A program made the position numbers and the translations under genes. Below, one piece after another: positions 7,395-19,300 of a stretch of DNA of 45,605 nt (its first letter is position 1; every line of letters starts with the position of its first letter). The stretch spans positions 1-45,605 of the forward strand of contig JAFYGK010000018.1 of NCBI GenBank assembly GCA_017543285.1, in the 5' to 3' direction. Below the pieces are notes generated by a model. The model saw only the letters and a program-made list of their open reading frames with translations, was not told where the DNA came from and searched no databases. This stretch comes from Clostridia bacterium. Lineage in GTDB: Bacteria; Bacillota; Clostridia; Oscillospirales; Acutalibacteraceae.

Positions 7395-7949
7395 TTGAAC
7401 GAAACCGACGAAGCCGTATATGAGCGGTTTTTGATAAAACGAAGTGAAGACGACCTTCGTGTTTTACTTGAGCGCCACAGAGACGGACTGCTCCTTTTCA
7501 TAAACGGGTTTGTGCATGATCTGAACGACGCGGAGGAGATAATGCTCGATTCGTTTGCCGAGACGGCAGTCGGGAGATCGGTCTTTCATGGGAGAAGCTC
7601 ATTCAGGACTTGGCTTTTTTCCATAGGCAAAAGAAAGGCTCTTATGCACCTGAGGAAAACAAAGCGTCTTGCCGCCGCGCAGGACTGCGAAGCCCGGGAC
7701 GACGGAGAGCCGCCCGATCTGGATATACTCAAAAGGGAGAGAAACGCCGGACTTTACAGCGCGCTTGAAAAAATCAATCCGGAATACAGACGGATCCTTA
7801 TACTGCTCTATTTTGAGCAAATGACCCACGAGGAAGCGGCCAGGGTCATGCAAAAAAGCCGCAAGCAGATATATCACCTTGCCGAGCGGGGCAAAAAGGC
7901 TCTCAGACAGGCATTGGAAGGGATGGGATATGAATATGAGGAATATTGA
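7395..7949 (+). CDS. ECF-like sigma-70 family RNA polymerase sigma factor
   Basis: Directs RNA polymerase to alternative promoters. About 184 residues when started at the TTG at 7395, which has AAGGAGG eight bases upstream; the frame is open further left to 7272 but without a comparable ribosome site. A sigma region 2-like segment spans about 20-90 (LLLFINGFVHDLNDAEEIMLDSF, then FHGRSSFRTWLFSIGKRKAL split over that range). Region 4 spans about 125-180 (ALEKINPEYRRILILLYFEQ followed by MTHEEAARVMQKSRKQIYHL and a basic recognition helix). The stop lies 18 bases inside the next gene, which encodes a two-TM protein, the usual arrangement of a sigma factor and its membrane anti-sigma factor. Confidence 0.85.
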   Translation: MNETDEAVYERFLIKRSEDDLRVLLERHRDGLLLFINGFVHDLNDAEEIMLDSFAETAVGRSVFHGRSSFRTWLFSIGKRKALMHLRKTKRLAAAQDCEARDDGEPPDLDILKRERNAGLYSALEKINPEYRRILILLYFEQMTHEEAARVMQKSRKQIYHLAERGKKALRQALEGMGYEYEEY

Positions 7950-8262
7950 CGAGCAGCTTTCCGAAATAATGGAGCGCTCCGGCAGGCTCGAAAAAAAGCG
8001 CGTCCTTAAAAGGCAAATCGCAGGCGAAGCCGTCGCTTCGGCTTTATGCCTTATCGCGCTTGTCGTCCTTTCAGCGTTTATGCCCGCGATCCAAAGCAGC
8101 CGTCTGAAGGCGGGCGAGCAGCGTTACGGCAGTCTGATCCTGTCCCCTCAGCATCTGGGTTATGTTATAACCGGGATAATCGCCTTTGTCCTTGGTGTTT
8201 GCGTGACCCTGCTCTGCCTTAATCTCAGGCGGATGAAAAACGACGATCGGGGGCGGGATTGA
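7930..8262 (+). CDS. Two-TM protein, candidate anti-sigma factor
   Basis: A 110-residue protein. The N-terminal 30 residues are charged and predicted cytoplasmic (NIDEQLSEIMERSGRLEKKR), followed by TM1 (about 33-49, VASALCLIALVVLSAF), a short outer segment, TM2 (about 73-96, GYVITGIIAFVLGVCVTLLC) and a short basic tail. It overlaps the sigma gene by 20 bases and the next gene by 4, so it is co-translated with both. The position, size and topology suit a minimal anti-sigma factor, although no zinc-binding HxxxCxxC motif is present. A second protein with the same layout is encoded at 9977-10360 (compare YGSLILSP / FGAFILPQ and GYVITGIIAFVLGVCVT / GYVLSAVIAFCLGVVVT). The function is inferred. 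Confidence 0.7.
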   Translation: MNMRNIDEQLSEIMERSGRLEKKRVLKRQIAGEAVASALCLIALVVLSAFMPAIQSSRLKAGEQRYGSLILSPQHLGYVITGIIAFVLGVCVTLLCLNLRRMKNDDRGRD

Positions 8263-9050
8263 CGGTGAATACAATAACGGTTGGCGTCGCGATCTTACAG
8301 TTCGCGGTGCTGCTCGTTGTCTGCGCGTTGTCGATACGTTTTATCTTATATAAATGCCGGTCGCTGCAGGTCGTGTTTTTTACCTTTGCCATAGCGAGCG
8401 CGCTGCTGAGCAATATATACTGGGTGACCTATGATATTCTTATCCCCGACAAAAGGATGCCTTTTGCGGCAAACGAGATAGCCGAGTGGGCGACGCTTCT
8501 TCTCTATGGCTCCTCGCTCATGTCTGCGTCCGGGATCAGGACCGCTTCGGCAAAACTCCATATGTTCCTGTCGGCGCTGCTTGTCGCCGCAAATACTGTG
8601 CTGTGGATAGCGTGGTCGGGCGAATGGATTCAGGACATTCTGACCGGACTGTCGATGGGTTATTTTTTTTGCTGCCTCGTTTATGTTTTAAAGCAGACCG
8701 AAGCCCTGAACCGTGCCGAATGGACGTTGACCGCCTTTGCCTGCTTTGGGGCGACGGCCGTTCAGGCTGTCAGCTTTTTTGTGCCCGGGGAAACGGTGGC
8801 CGTGCTTGATATTATCAGCTTCAGCCTGATTTTCTCGTGCATTTTGTACTTTTTCATCAGGATGGTTGCGATGTACATCCGAAAAGCGGAGCAGGACAGA
8901 CGCCATTATATTTCCTTTCTCGCCTATTCTCTGTCCCAGCTCACCATGTATATGAGCTCCGACTCGTTCTATACTATCGCGCTGATTTCATTTACCCTTT
9001 GTTTCCCGCTTATGTTTTATACGATAATAAAGGAGAATGAGCCGGCATGA
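8259..9050 (+). CDS. Eight-TM membrane protein of unknown function
   Basis: About 263 residues, nearly all membrane. Roughly eight helices can be counted, for example TVGVAILQFAVLLVVCALSI near the N terminus, VVFFTFAIASALLSNIYWVT, LTGLSMGYFFCCLVYVL, VLDIISFSLIFSCILYFFI and FYTIALISFTLCFPLMFYTI at the end. No kinase, transporter or protease motif is seen. The start is TTG 8259 or GTG 8265; both follow a G-rich stretch and overlap or abut the previous stop. Its stop overlaps the PrsW-like gene by four bases, so it is part of the same operon. A sensor role for the sigma circuit is possible but not shown. Confidence 0.75.
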   Translation: MTVNTITVGVAILQFAVLLVVCALSIRFILYKCRSLQVVFFTFAIASALLSNIYWVTYDILIPDKRMPFAANEIAEWATLLLYGSSLMSASGIRTASAKLHMFLSALLVAANTVLWIAWSGEWIQDILTGLSMGYFFCCLVYVLKQTEALNRAEWTLTAFACFGATAVQAVSFFVPGETVAVLDIISFSLIFSCILYFFIRMVAMYIRKAEQDRRHYISFLAYSLSQLTMYMSSDSFYTIALISFTLCFPLMFYTIIKENEPA

Positions 9051-9694
9051 TTTACGCTGAAAACATTCTTTTGTGCATAACCATTCCTCTTTTGATTTCG
9101 CTTCTTTTCGTGCAGGGCAGCGTGCGCAGATTTATAGCAGCTTTTCTTGTCGGGATGGGGGTCTGCCTGCTGTCGGCATATATCAGCGGCTTTCTCAGCA
9201 TGGCGACCATGATGGGTGAAAACGACACCGCGATATATATTTCTCCCATCGTCGAGGAACTGATGAAGCTGCTGCCGGTGCTGTTTTGTCTGGCGGTGTT
9301 CGATCCGTCCGAGCAAGGCCTCGACTTCGTCGCAGTCGCCGTCGGAGCCGGGTTTGCCACCTTTGAAAACTGCTGCTACATTTTGACCTCCGGCGCCGAA
9401 AAACTGGTCTACACCATGATCCGCGGCCTGTCGGTAGGCGTTATGCACATCGTGAGCATTTTTGCGCTGGCCTTCTGGCTGGCGGTCGCAAAACGTCTCG
9501 GAGCCCTGACCTTTCCGTCGGTGGTCGGAGCGCTTTCGCTTTCCATGATCTTTCACGCCCTTTATAATCTTCTGGTTTCCGCGCCCGGCGTATCGTCTGT
9601 GATAGGCTATCTCATGCCGATCGCGACCGCGCTGGTTCTGGCTTTGATATACAGGAAGCTGGGCAAAAAGCTTGAAACGGCGAAGAAAACATAA
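9047..9694 (+). CDS. PrsW-like intramembrane metalloprotease
   Basis: A 215-residue polytopic protein. It has the motif set of PrsW-type (M82) membrane proteases: EE in SPIVEELMKLLPVLF (residues about 68-75), FATFEN in GAGFATFENCCYI (about 103-109), a His in MHIVSIFALAF (about 134) and H-x-x-Y-N in SMIFHALYNLLV (about 167). These Glu and His residues form the presumed metal site within the membrane. In Bacillus subtilis PrsW cleaves the anti-sigma factor RsiW to release SigW (established). Here the gene follows a sigma factor and a two-TM anti-sigma-like protein in one operon with overlapping starts, so the same logic is likely, with the two-TM proteins as candidate substrates. A terminator follows at 9719-9751. 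Confidence 0.75.
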   Translation: MIYAENILLCITIPLLISLLFVQGSVRRFIAAFLVGMGVCLLSAYISGFLSMATMMGENDTAIYISPIVEELMKLLPVLFCLAVFDPSEQGLDFVAVAVGAGFATFENCCYILTSGAEKLVYTMIRGLSVGVMHIVSIFALAFWLAVAKRLGALTFPSVVGALSLSMIFHALYNLLVSAPGVSSVIGYLMPIATALVLALIYRKLGKKLETAKKT

Positions 9695-9718
9695 AAACAT
9701 AACATAACCGGTATTATG

Positions 9719-9751
9719 CCGCCGCCCCTCCGCACGGGACGGCGGTTTTTT
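9719..9751 (+). terminator. Terminator after the sigma/PrsW-like operon
   Basis: CCGCCG (9719-9724) pairs with CGGCGG (9740-9745), with a further CCC/GGG pairing inside, followed by six T. It separates the regulatory operon from the operon of the giant protein. Confidence 0.8.
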
Positions 9752-9976
9752 GCGTCCCTTTCGCTTTTGCCGCGGGACGGTATCGGCATCTGCAATCCTG
9801 CCAAGAGCGTTTCACGCCGGCATCGGGCAATACCGGACGTCGATCAATAACAGGTTTTATCTCCTGCATTTTCTGCCGTAACCGGAATTTTTATTTTTTT
9901 TCGGGAACAGGTGGGCAAAAAAACCAGAAAATGCAACTAATAGGTAACAGATTAAAATCCGAAGGGGGAAATGCGT

Positions 9977-10360
9977 TTGAAATACGCTTACGATAAAGCG
10001 CTTGCCGAGATCATGCGGCGCAGCAGGCAGATGGCTCAAAAGCGCAGACGCCGTCTGAACCGCGCGCTGTCTCAATCGGCCGTTGTTCTAACGATCGCGC
10101 TGATCACGGCCGTCGTCTTGCTGCCGGAAAAAACCGGAACGCCTGTTGCGGCGGATAAAACGGTGTTCGGAGCCTTTATTCTTCCGCAGGGATCCGGAGG
10201 ATATGTGCTTTCGGCCGTAATCGCATTCTGTCTGGGCGTGGTCGTGACATGGCTTTGCTGCAGAAAACGCAGAGAAAAACAAAACGATTCGGAGAATGGC
10301 GGCTCCGATAAAGAAAACCCGACATTGTCAAAAGAAAAAACGGAGGAGAAAAACAAATGA
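9977..10360 (+). CDS. Two-TM protein paired with the giant secreted protein
   Basis: About 127 residues. A very basic N terminus (IMRRSRQMAQKRRRRLNRAL) is followed by TM1 (about 35-52, SAVVLTIALITAVVLL), an outer loop, TM2 (about 73-95, GYVLSAVIAFCLGVVVTWLC) and a long charged tail. It has the same architecture as the protein at 7930-8262, with local similarity around both membrane segments, so the two are probable paralogues. I prefer the TTG at 9977, eight bases after AAGGGGG; the ATG at 9971 would be only two bases from it. Its stop overlaps the start of the giant gene (ATGA), implying coupled translation. A role in export, display or regulation of the giant is inference. Confidence 0.7.
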   Translation: MKYAYDKALAEIMRRSRQMAQKRRRRLNRALSQSAVVLTIALITAVVLLPEKTGTPVAADKTVFGAFILPQGSGGYVLSAVIAFCLGVVVTWLCCRKRREKQNDSENGGSDKENPTLSKEKTEEKNK

Positions 10361-13300
10361 AACAGGTCAGATGGAATCGAATGTTAAAAAGAGGGCTGGC
10401 GTACCTTCTCTGCCTGTGCCTTCTGGCGTCTGCGCTGCCCGTGCAGGCCATGGCTCAGGGAAACGTCGCGCAGGGATCTCTTCCCGAAAGGCTGTCTACG
10501 GCCGACGGCGAAGTGAGCGTTGACGAAAACTGGAATGAAACATATCCCTTCGGCGCCTTCGCCTTCGGCAATTATCAGGCCGACATCGGCGAGCCGGGCG
10601 CAGCGGATAAGGACGGAAATCCGCTGCCCGGGACCGCGCTGCTGCCAGTATACCGTATCGGCGGAACGACCGGCAGGGTTACGGCAAGGATAACCTACGC
10701 TCCGGCAATAACCACCGACGAAAGCGGCGCCATACCGGTTTACGATTACGCCGCTTCGGGCAGGAGCGACATCAGGATAGAATATGAGGACGCAAATCCT
10801 CTTGCGGCATACCAGACCATCGGCCTGCCCGAGAAGGAGCGCCAGATGCTGCCCGCGCCGGGAGTGGGCGTTGCTTCAAGGCTGGAAGAGGACAAAAATC
10901 TGACCCTCTCTCTGACAAACGCCGGTGAAGCAACCGGCTTTCGCTGGCAGTACAAGGCTCCGGCAGGGGGCTGGAAGGATATCGAGGGCGCGGACAAGGC
11001 AACGCTGACCCTAAAATGGGAGGATTACAGCGCGCTGGGCATAACCGGCTGGGACGGGCTGGATTTCCGCTGCGTTCTTACCGTGGAGGATTACCTGCTC
11101 TGCACGGTATCGCTCGGCGGTGAGGATTTCAAGCCCTATTCCGCTCCGCAGACGGCTCCGGAGGATCTCGAAATACCCGACGGGCCGACATATACAACGC
11201 TGGAATTTGACGATGAATTCGACATTTACGAATTTGAGCTGACCTTCGCGCAGGGCGAAACGGTAAAATACATAAGGGTCTCGGCACTGGACGACGACGT
11301 TCCCGAGCTGCCCGAGCTGGGACTGTTCACCATAGTCGGCTGTGAAGGCGGACAGCTAAGCGAGCTGTGCAACACGCTGACCCTGATGGTTTCGGACAAC
11401 GACGAGCCCGAATCCTCCGAGCTGGGCTTCACGCTGTCCGAGATAACGGCAGACCGCGCCGACGGCGTCGTCTATGCTACGGTAAAGCGCACCGGAGGCA
11501 AGAGCTATAACGTCACCGTCGACTATACCACCGTTGACGGCACGGCAAAGGCGGGCGTCGATTATGCCGCAAAGAGCGGTACGCTGGCGTTTGCCGGATC
11601 AATCGATGAAATAAAGATACCCATAGAGCTTATATCCAACAGTGAAACCGGAGAAAAGAGCTTTTCGTTAAGGCTCTCCGGCGTAAAGGGCGGCGGAACC
11701 GGACTGCTTTGCGCCCTCAAACAGGACACCCTCGGCATTACACTGAGCGGTGCATCGCCGCAGTTTGAGGAGGGGCGCAATCTGGCGACGGTGCTTTCCG
11801 GCGCAGACGGACAAAACGCCGCCGGACTGCTGAAGGATTCGGGCGAAGCGCTAATACCCGACGGGCAAACACAGCACTCCGCCTCGCTGATGCAGAGCGA
11901 CGAGCCCATAAAGGCGAGCATCGCCGAATCGGCGCCGGCAAAGCGCAGCCACGTTCTGAACAAGGGCTTTAAGTTTGAGAGAGGCGCAAACTACTCCAAC
12001 TCCTATTGGCACGACTGGGAGATAATCGCCGGAAACGGCAGCGGATTAGACGCCTCCGACTCGGTGGACTACAGCAACCTCTTTACTCTCAACATCGAGG
12101 AATACGGAGAAACCGGAATTACAATTGACTCCAACAGCGCGACCGGGTTCGACAAGGAGGGCAGAATATCCAAGCTGACGCTCACGAACAAAAGCGGCAT
12201 TGACGGAAAATTCGGCAAATATCTGGAGATATCCTCCAACTACAAGGGCTCAGCCGAATTTATGATGCTCTATGCCGGCAAGCTCTTCGATCAGGTACAG
12301 CTTGCGGCATACCTGGAATCGGTCGGCGTAAAAACCCTTTCGCTGAGGACCGACCGTTTTATCTCGCCGGAAATAACTCTTGCGGCAAAAAACCACACCT
12401 CACAGCTGCAGACCGCCAATTTCTCGGTCAGCAACACAAAAAATCACTATTATTACTGGATGACGAACGGCAACGGCACAAGCTGGTCGTCGACCTATCC
12501 GTCCGGAAAGGGAACCGATTCATGGAACGGCGAAAGCTCGGTGTCCGCCGTTCCGCTCGACTGGAAAGAGACCCTCATGATGGACGCCTATTTCCTCATG
12601 CGCCCACAGTGGAAGCAGGATGATGAAGGCGGTGACTGGAACGAGATAATGGAAAAAGGCGGAGCCACAGTTATCGACATTCCGGTTTTCCGCGCCCGCC
12701 GCAGGGTGTTTGAAAAATCCAATTCCATCCCCATCGTCATCTATACCGCGAACGACTCGGACGAAAGAGGAGGAGGAATCAAGCTGACCGACAGCAGCGA
12801 AATCTATAAGAATATGATTCCCAAGCTCGAGCTTGTTCCATATGCGTCCGGCGTAAACAAGGAAGGCAAGCTTTATGCCGGCTCGAAATTTTCGATAGAC
12901 ACCGCTCCGCTCACCAAGAACAGCTTTATCATTCCGGACAACGGACTGTTTGTCACCAACCAGAACGGTGAAAGAGTGGGCACGGTAGAGCGTTCGGGCA
13001 ACAGCTGGACGGTCACCATGGACTGGAACAACATGACCCTGAGCTCACTCAACGACAGTTTCCAGATAAACATCGTGCTGAGCAGAAGTCAGAAGATCGA
13101 GGTCAACGTGGGCCCGTCGACCTCCCGCGACGAAAACGGAAATATGTCCGACGCCGCGATAAATGCGGCCTTCGACAATTTCTCCAAAAAGACCATGACC
13201 GTCGGCTGCTCCTCGCTCAACTACAGAGGCGGATATCCGGTAAAGACCGACGGATGCTATTTTTCCCCGGACAAAAGCATCCCGCTCAACGACAAATTTT

Positions 13301-16300
13301 CAAGACAGGGGAAAAGCGCGGTTTATGCAGCCGGTGATTTTACGGATATACAGACCGTCAACTTCGGGCAGGACAAGGAGGACATCATCCTCTACAGGGG
13401 AAGAGCCTATAACGGAGACGAGACGATAACCGTTTCCGAGGGCGATCTGACCAATTCGAGCTTTGTATTTACATTCTACGATTCGGAATATCTTGACGCC
13501 ATCACGCCGCTGGAGGTAAGCATAGACCATGTCGACGTCTACTTTGACGGCAACGGCAACGACGTGATAGACGGCAGCTTCAACAGCCGGCTGGGTATCT
13601 TCTCAACGGACAGCCAGTCGGGAGACGAATGGGTGGCGACCGTTTCGGGTGATTATCCCGAATCATCCTTCGCTGCCGTCAGATATGACGACGGCTCGGT
13701 GCGCCAGTATTTCTTCAAGGTGTTCTATTCGCTCCATCCCAAGGCGCTGAACGTTCCAGCGGGAGCCAGCAAAAACGACCGCGCGCAGGTAATGCCCATG
13801 TTCCTCAGCGCGGTCACCGACAGCGCGTCCTATTCGGCGCTGTCGCCGGAGCAGCAGAGCTATCGCTATATTACCGGCGGCAATACCGACGACTGCACTA
13901 TGTACGGGGCCGAAGCCACAACCATGAACTATGTGGACATTCCTCTCGGCGGCGACACCTCGACCATAACAATGGAAAGCGAGACGGTCGCAGTCAGGGA
14001 CAAAAACGGCAAGATAGTGGACGCAGAGACCAAGACCACCTACACATGGGAACCGGATTTTGTCGGAAACCTGCTCATCAAGTTCGACAATCCCACGCCG
14101 GTTATCAATGAAGACAACATCACCGGACACAGCGTGCCAATGGCCGGAGAAAATCCGGCATACAACAGCGAGACCGGAAAATACGCCTACAGCAAAAGTG
14201 GAATTGACAGGATGAATGCCTTTTTGGGCGCGTTCTCAGGGCGCAGCACCTTTGCCCTCGGCGTTCAGCAGCAGAAGAAGGCTTACAACTCGATATCCGA
14301 CCCGAAGCAGATTAATCCCGAAAGCATCGCCATGGGCGGAGTCGCCACAACGCCCAACGCCGACGGGGTCATGAATCTCGCTTCCGGAGGAGAGCCGGGT
14401 CAGTCGGGGGGCTCGACTCCCGACGAGGGCACCGATTTCCCCGAATTCGGTGCCGATCTCGGCACCGAGCTGCCGTCGCTTGAGCTTGAGCTGGGCGATT
14501 ACGCCACCCTCATAATGGACGGCTATCAGGTGGGATTTGCCATAGGCATTCCCCTTTATAAATACGAGGACACCAACTATTCCGGCTCGGAAAAGACCGA
14601 GAATTGCCCGGACGGAACCAAAACATCCAGCAAGGATAAGGACGGCAATCTGCATGAGACCATCACAACAAAGGATGGAAAAACGGTGACCGAGGTCACG
14701 ACCAAGGTAGATCCCAATGATCCCAACAAGAGGGTCAAGGAGATACACGAGGTCAAGACCGACGACAAGGGCAACAAAACATACAGAAACGAAATTAAAA
14801 CTCAGGAAAAGCAGGGAGACAACTGGGTAGGCGTCGGCACCACCATTAAGGACAACAATCCGCCCGCTCCCTCGCAGGAGGAAGGCGGCTTCAAGAAGGG
14901 CTTCTCCGAGGCGAACGGCCAGATGCAGACCCTTGCCGATTTCGTCAGCGCCTGCAAGGCCCGCAACCTACAGAAGATGAAGGACTTTATGAGCGGCGCC
15001 TTTGAGGACGACAGCCTGAAAAACGCCAAAAACGGCAACTGCACCTCGACAAAGGTAGAGGTTTCCTTTACCGTGCAGTTATCCATAATGTTCGAATACA
15101 ATCCGATAGACAACTGCCACTTCTTCAAGCAGGCGGGTCTTTCCGCCAGCCTCGGCATAGAGCTGTCGGTCCAGCACCGCTTCAGCATGTGCCCGCTTGT
15201 ATATGTTTATGTCAAGCTGGGCATCGAGGTTGAGGTCTCCGTTTCCCTCTCGGTCATCAGAAACGCCAAGGAGGGCAAGGAGATAAACTCCTTTGTGAGC
15301 GGAAGCATTGCCGGACTCGCAAAAAAGCAGCCGGTGGTCTTCGAGCTTGACATGCGCAAGGGAAAGGACGAGATAAGAGGCTTCCATCTGGATATGGTCG
15401 GCACCGTCTATATGGAGGTCTTTGACAAAGAAAATCTGACGGGCGAAGCGCTCGATGCGGGCGCGCTGTCGGGAGACGGCTCCACAAAAGAGGTACTGCT
15501 CAAGGCATACAACAAGAAGGTATACGTCCGCCTCACCCCCGTCAGCGAAAACGTGTTTGCCGAAAAGCTCAGGCCGGTCGTCGGCGCGGAGAGCAAGGTG
15601 GTCTTCGACGGACTCAACATCACGCCGAGCATCGAGCTGGAGGCAGGAATCGGCGTAGGCATAGAGCTTCTGAAATTCGAGCTGTATGTCAAGACCAGCA
15701 TAGCCATCACCATAACCATGGGCGGCTATCTTGAGGAGACCGACACTTACGAGGGCTTCTATATCTCCAGCTTTGAATGGGGCCTCTCGGTCGGCTTCAA
15801 TATTACGGCGCTCTTCTTCAACTACTCCATGGACTGCATAGGCATATCGGTCGAAGGCGAGCAGCACGGTACCAGAGGATATTTTTCATGGGATATAACG
15901 GCCTCTGCCGCCAATGGAGAAAAGGAGCTGTGGAATAAGCAGACCTACACCGACGCAGACGGCAAATCGCTCAGCGGCGAGCCGCAGCCTCCCAACGGGA
16001 TCAATATTTCTCCCGACGAGAAAGGCTTTACCTTCTACAACGCGGACGGCAGCCTGACCGACACATCCGAGGACTTCAGAGGCAGCCGCGACTGGAGCTT
16101 CATGACCAACGTCCACGCGTGGCGCTGGGAAGGCGGAGACTTCATGGGAGAGATCCCGCAGAACGCCGACCTTTCCAAGGCTACCAAAACCGGCGCGATG
16201 ATACGCTTCAGGGAAAACGCCGGAAAGATAAAGCTGTATTTTGACGGCACGCTTAAATACAAGGCAGGCTCGGACGAAGAGAAAACGGTCAAAAAATCGC

Positions 16301-19300
16301 CCGTGGCCATAAGTATAGCAAATGACAACGAGCTAATAACCCTGACATTAAACAAGGATACGACCGTAGACCGCTATGAGCATGTGATCGAAAAGCGCGC
16401 TCTCCGCACACCGACGCTCAGATCGGGCAGCGGCAGCGGAAACGGCGGCGGACTTATCCATGTGAGCGCGCCGACCGACATATCAGACACCCAGAGAGTG
16501 ACCCGCGCGGGCGCAATTGCCCTGCGCTCGGTGCAGCCCACCGGAACGGCCGACTTTGAGCTTTCCGGTTACGGCACGTCGGGCGACGCCAAGAAGCTTG
16601 TCAGCGGTCTTGCGACCGGCTACAGCTACAGGCTGTTCGCGGTCGGAGACGAAAACTATATAATCTATCCCATGATGCTGGACGGCGCAGCGCAGCTTGT
16701 GATGAGCCGCATAGTCATGACAGGCGATCTGTCATCGGCAAAGGGCCTTGAGCATCCGACGGATCCGGAGTCTGCCGTGCCCTATCTCAAGGTAGACAGC
16801 GACAGCTTCGGAGACCTCGACTACAGCGTGGAGGTATCGGGCAATACCGTAACGGCCGTATGGACGGGCTACACCGGAGCGGGGCCCTTCGCTTCGGCGA
16901 CAGAGGCGGCAAAAAATGTCACGGTAAAGCGCGCCCGGTTAAAGCTCGGCACGGACAGCGCCTTCTCGCCGGCAGCGATCCTCGATCAGGAAGTCGGCAG
17001 CTACCGGTATCTGCCCGCGCACAAAAACGGAATTACCGTCTGGGCGCAGTCGAGCGGCGACGGCAGAGACAAAAACGACATGCTCGCAGGCTATCTGCTA
17101 GCGACAAACAAAGGCCTGACGCAGCAAATGCTCGATTCACGCAACACGGACGACGCAAAGCTGGCCTCGGCGGTATACCGCTGGCTGACCCAGTCGGATC
17201 TCAACGCAATCTACGGAGCCGATACAAAGCTCGTCGCCTCCAACGGAGCTGAGGCGACCATACCGGGCGAAAGCATTGAGAACATAGAGACCGAAACGGT
17301 TGACGGCAGGCTTTGGGCGCTTTATTCCACCACGCAGGCGGTATATTTCGACGCCTCAAAGGATGTGCCTGTCACGGCAGGCCCGGACGACGTCAACGGC
17401 TCGACCGAGCACGCCACTATTCGCAGACTCTATCTGCGCATCCTCGACGGCGCTCAATGGGGCGATGCCGTACTGCTGCAGACGGTAATAGATTTTGACG
17501 GCTGCAGCGACGACAACTTAGAATCGGCTGCGCTCAAGGACGGTATTTATACCGACGGCGCGCTCGTAACGGCTCAGGCCGATCCCTATTACGCCAACAT
17601 GCAATTCATTGAGGCGGATATCGACGGCTCCGGAAAGGCACAGCAGCTCCTGCTGTTTGAGATGGGCGGAAACACCTACCTGATAACTGCCGCCGACGCT
17701 CAGGCGGTTACCGAAGGAGAAAGCGGAACCGTCACTCCTATCTTTGAAAAAACCACCGGCAACAACGTCAGCATAGGTACGGACGGAGAAAATCTCGCCG
17801 TCGTCTATACGGCAGCCGTTCCCGGATCACTGTCCAATGCCATTTATATGGCGTGGTGGGATAAGAATCTCAAGGGATGGGGCAGCCCGGTAATACTCGC
17901 CATGCGCAACCTCCGGATCTATGAGGACGTAAAGAAATACGACATGGATCCCAAGGAGGCGGAAAAGGCCTATCTCGGACAGGTCTCCACCCCGGCCGGA
18001 AACACCGGCTCCATGGACCGTCTCACATTTGCCGATCTGCAAATGTCCGCACAGACGGCCGTGAGAGAGGACGGCACCGAAAACAGCAGGCTTTTGGTGC
18101 TGACGACCGGCAGCTTCCTCGGTCTGAAGGAAAACACATTCAATATGGGTGAGGGAAAAACCATGCAATCGGTGATACCCGACGGCGATCCGAACCTCAG
18201 CTTCTACGCCGTTGCCTTCGGCGCGGGAGAACAGGGCATAGGACTGGGAAGCATGAGCCTTGCCAACTATGATTTCACCGTGGGCAGCAGACTCATAGGA
18301 GAGGTCAGCTTTACCAACACCGGCACGACAGCCCTCCGCGCAAGCGAGGAAAACCCCTTGAAGGCGCGTCTGCTTGTAAGCACAAAGGAGGACAGTCAGG
18401 AGCTTGTCACATGGACTCTGACCCAGCCCATTCGTTCGGGCGAATCCGTGACCCTGTCCTACCGTACTCTGGAGCTGGCCAAGACGCTTCCTGCCGGAGC
18501 CTCCTTTGCCATAGAGGTCAGCGAGGATTCCTCCTACTTCGAAGAGCCCTTTGTCTCGCGGATAGAAAATCTCCTCACGGTCGAGGAGCGTCCCGAGCTG
18601 AGTCTGTTCGACTTCGACCTTTCGCTTGCGTCGGTTTCGGACGGCAGGGCAAATCTGAATCTCAAGGCGGCAATCGCCAACAACGGCAGCGCGGCGGCCA
18701 ACAGCACATATATCCAGTTTACCTACGACACGGGACTCAAGGACGAGGCGACAGGCGAGCCGGTATATGCTCCTATAGACATAACCGGCAGCAGACTCGA
18801 CACCACAGAGCAGGCGGTGATCACAAAACGCGGACTGTCTCAGGAGGAGCAGGAATTCCGCAACGGAATCTACCGCCCCAAGGATAAAACCAACAGCGGC
18901 GAAAACAACGAAAACACCAGGCTGGACATGGGCTTCAGCCGCAGCATAACCGGCACACTGTCGGTTCCGACGTACTGCTTTGTCACCGAGGGAGACCTCA
19001 GCGGTCTGCACATACGCGCGGAGGTATACTCCGACTATGACACGCCGCAGTACAACGAGGGTCTTTACAGTTCGGAGCACAAGGAATACAACACGACAAA
19101 CAACCGCGCCGAGCAGATACTCAAGCATCAGACATTTTTCAACGTGCCCTCACAGATCAGTACGGCTCTCGGGACGACCCTGATGCTGCCGGTCAGCTTC
19201 ACCAGCACCAGCGGCAAGCCGGATATCGTGCTGACGGAGATTTCCGACGGCTCCGAAAACTGGAGCCCAAGAATGGGCATCTGCTATTACGATGCCGACC

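Noticed and set aside
9931..9970. ECF-type promoter before the second two-TM gene
   Set aside because: TGCAAC and a TAAAAT-like box are present, but the spacing is short and the sequence upstream of the sigma gene does not repeat it clearly, so I do not call it as a feature.
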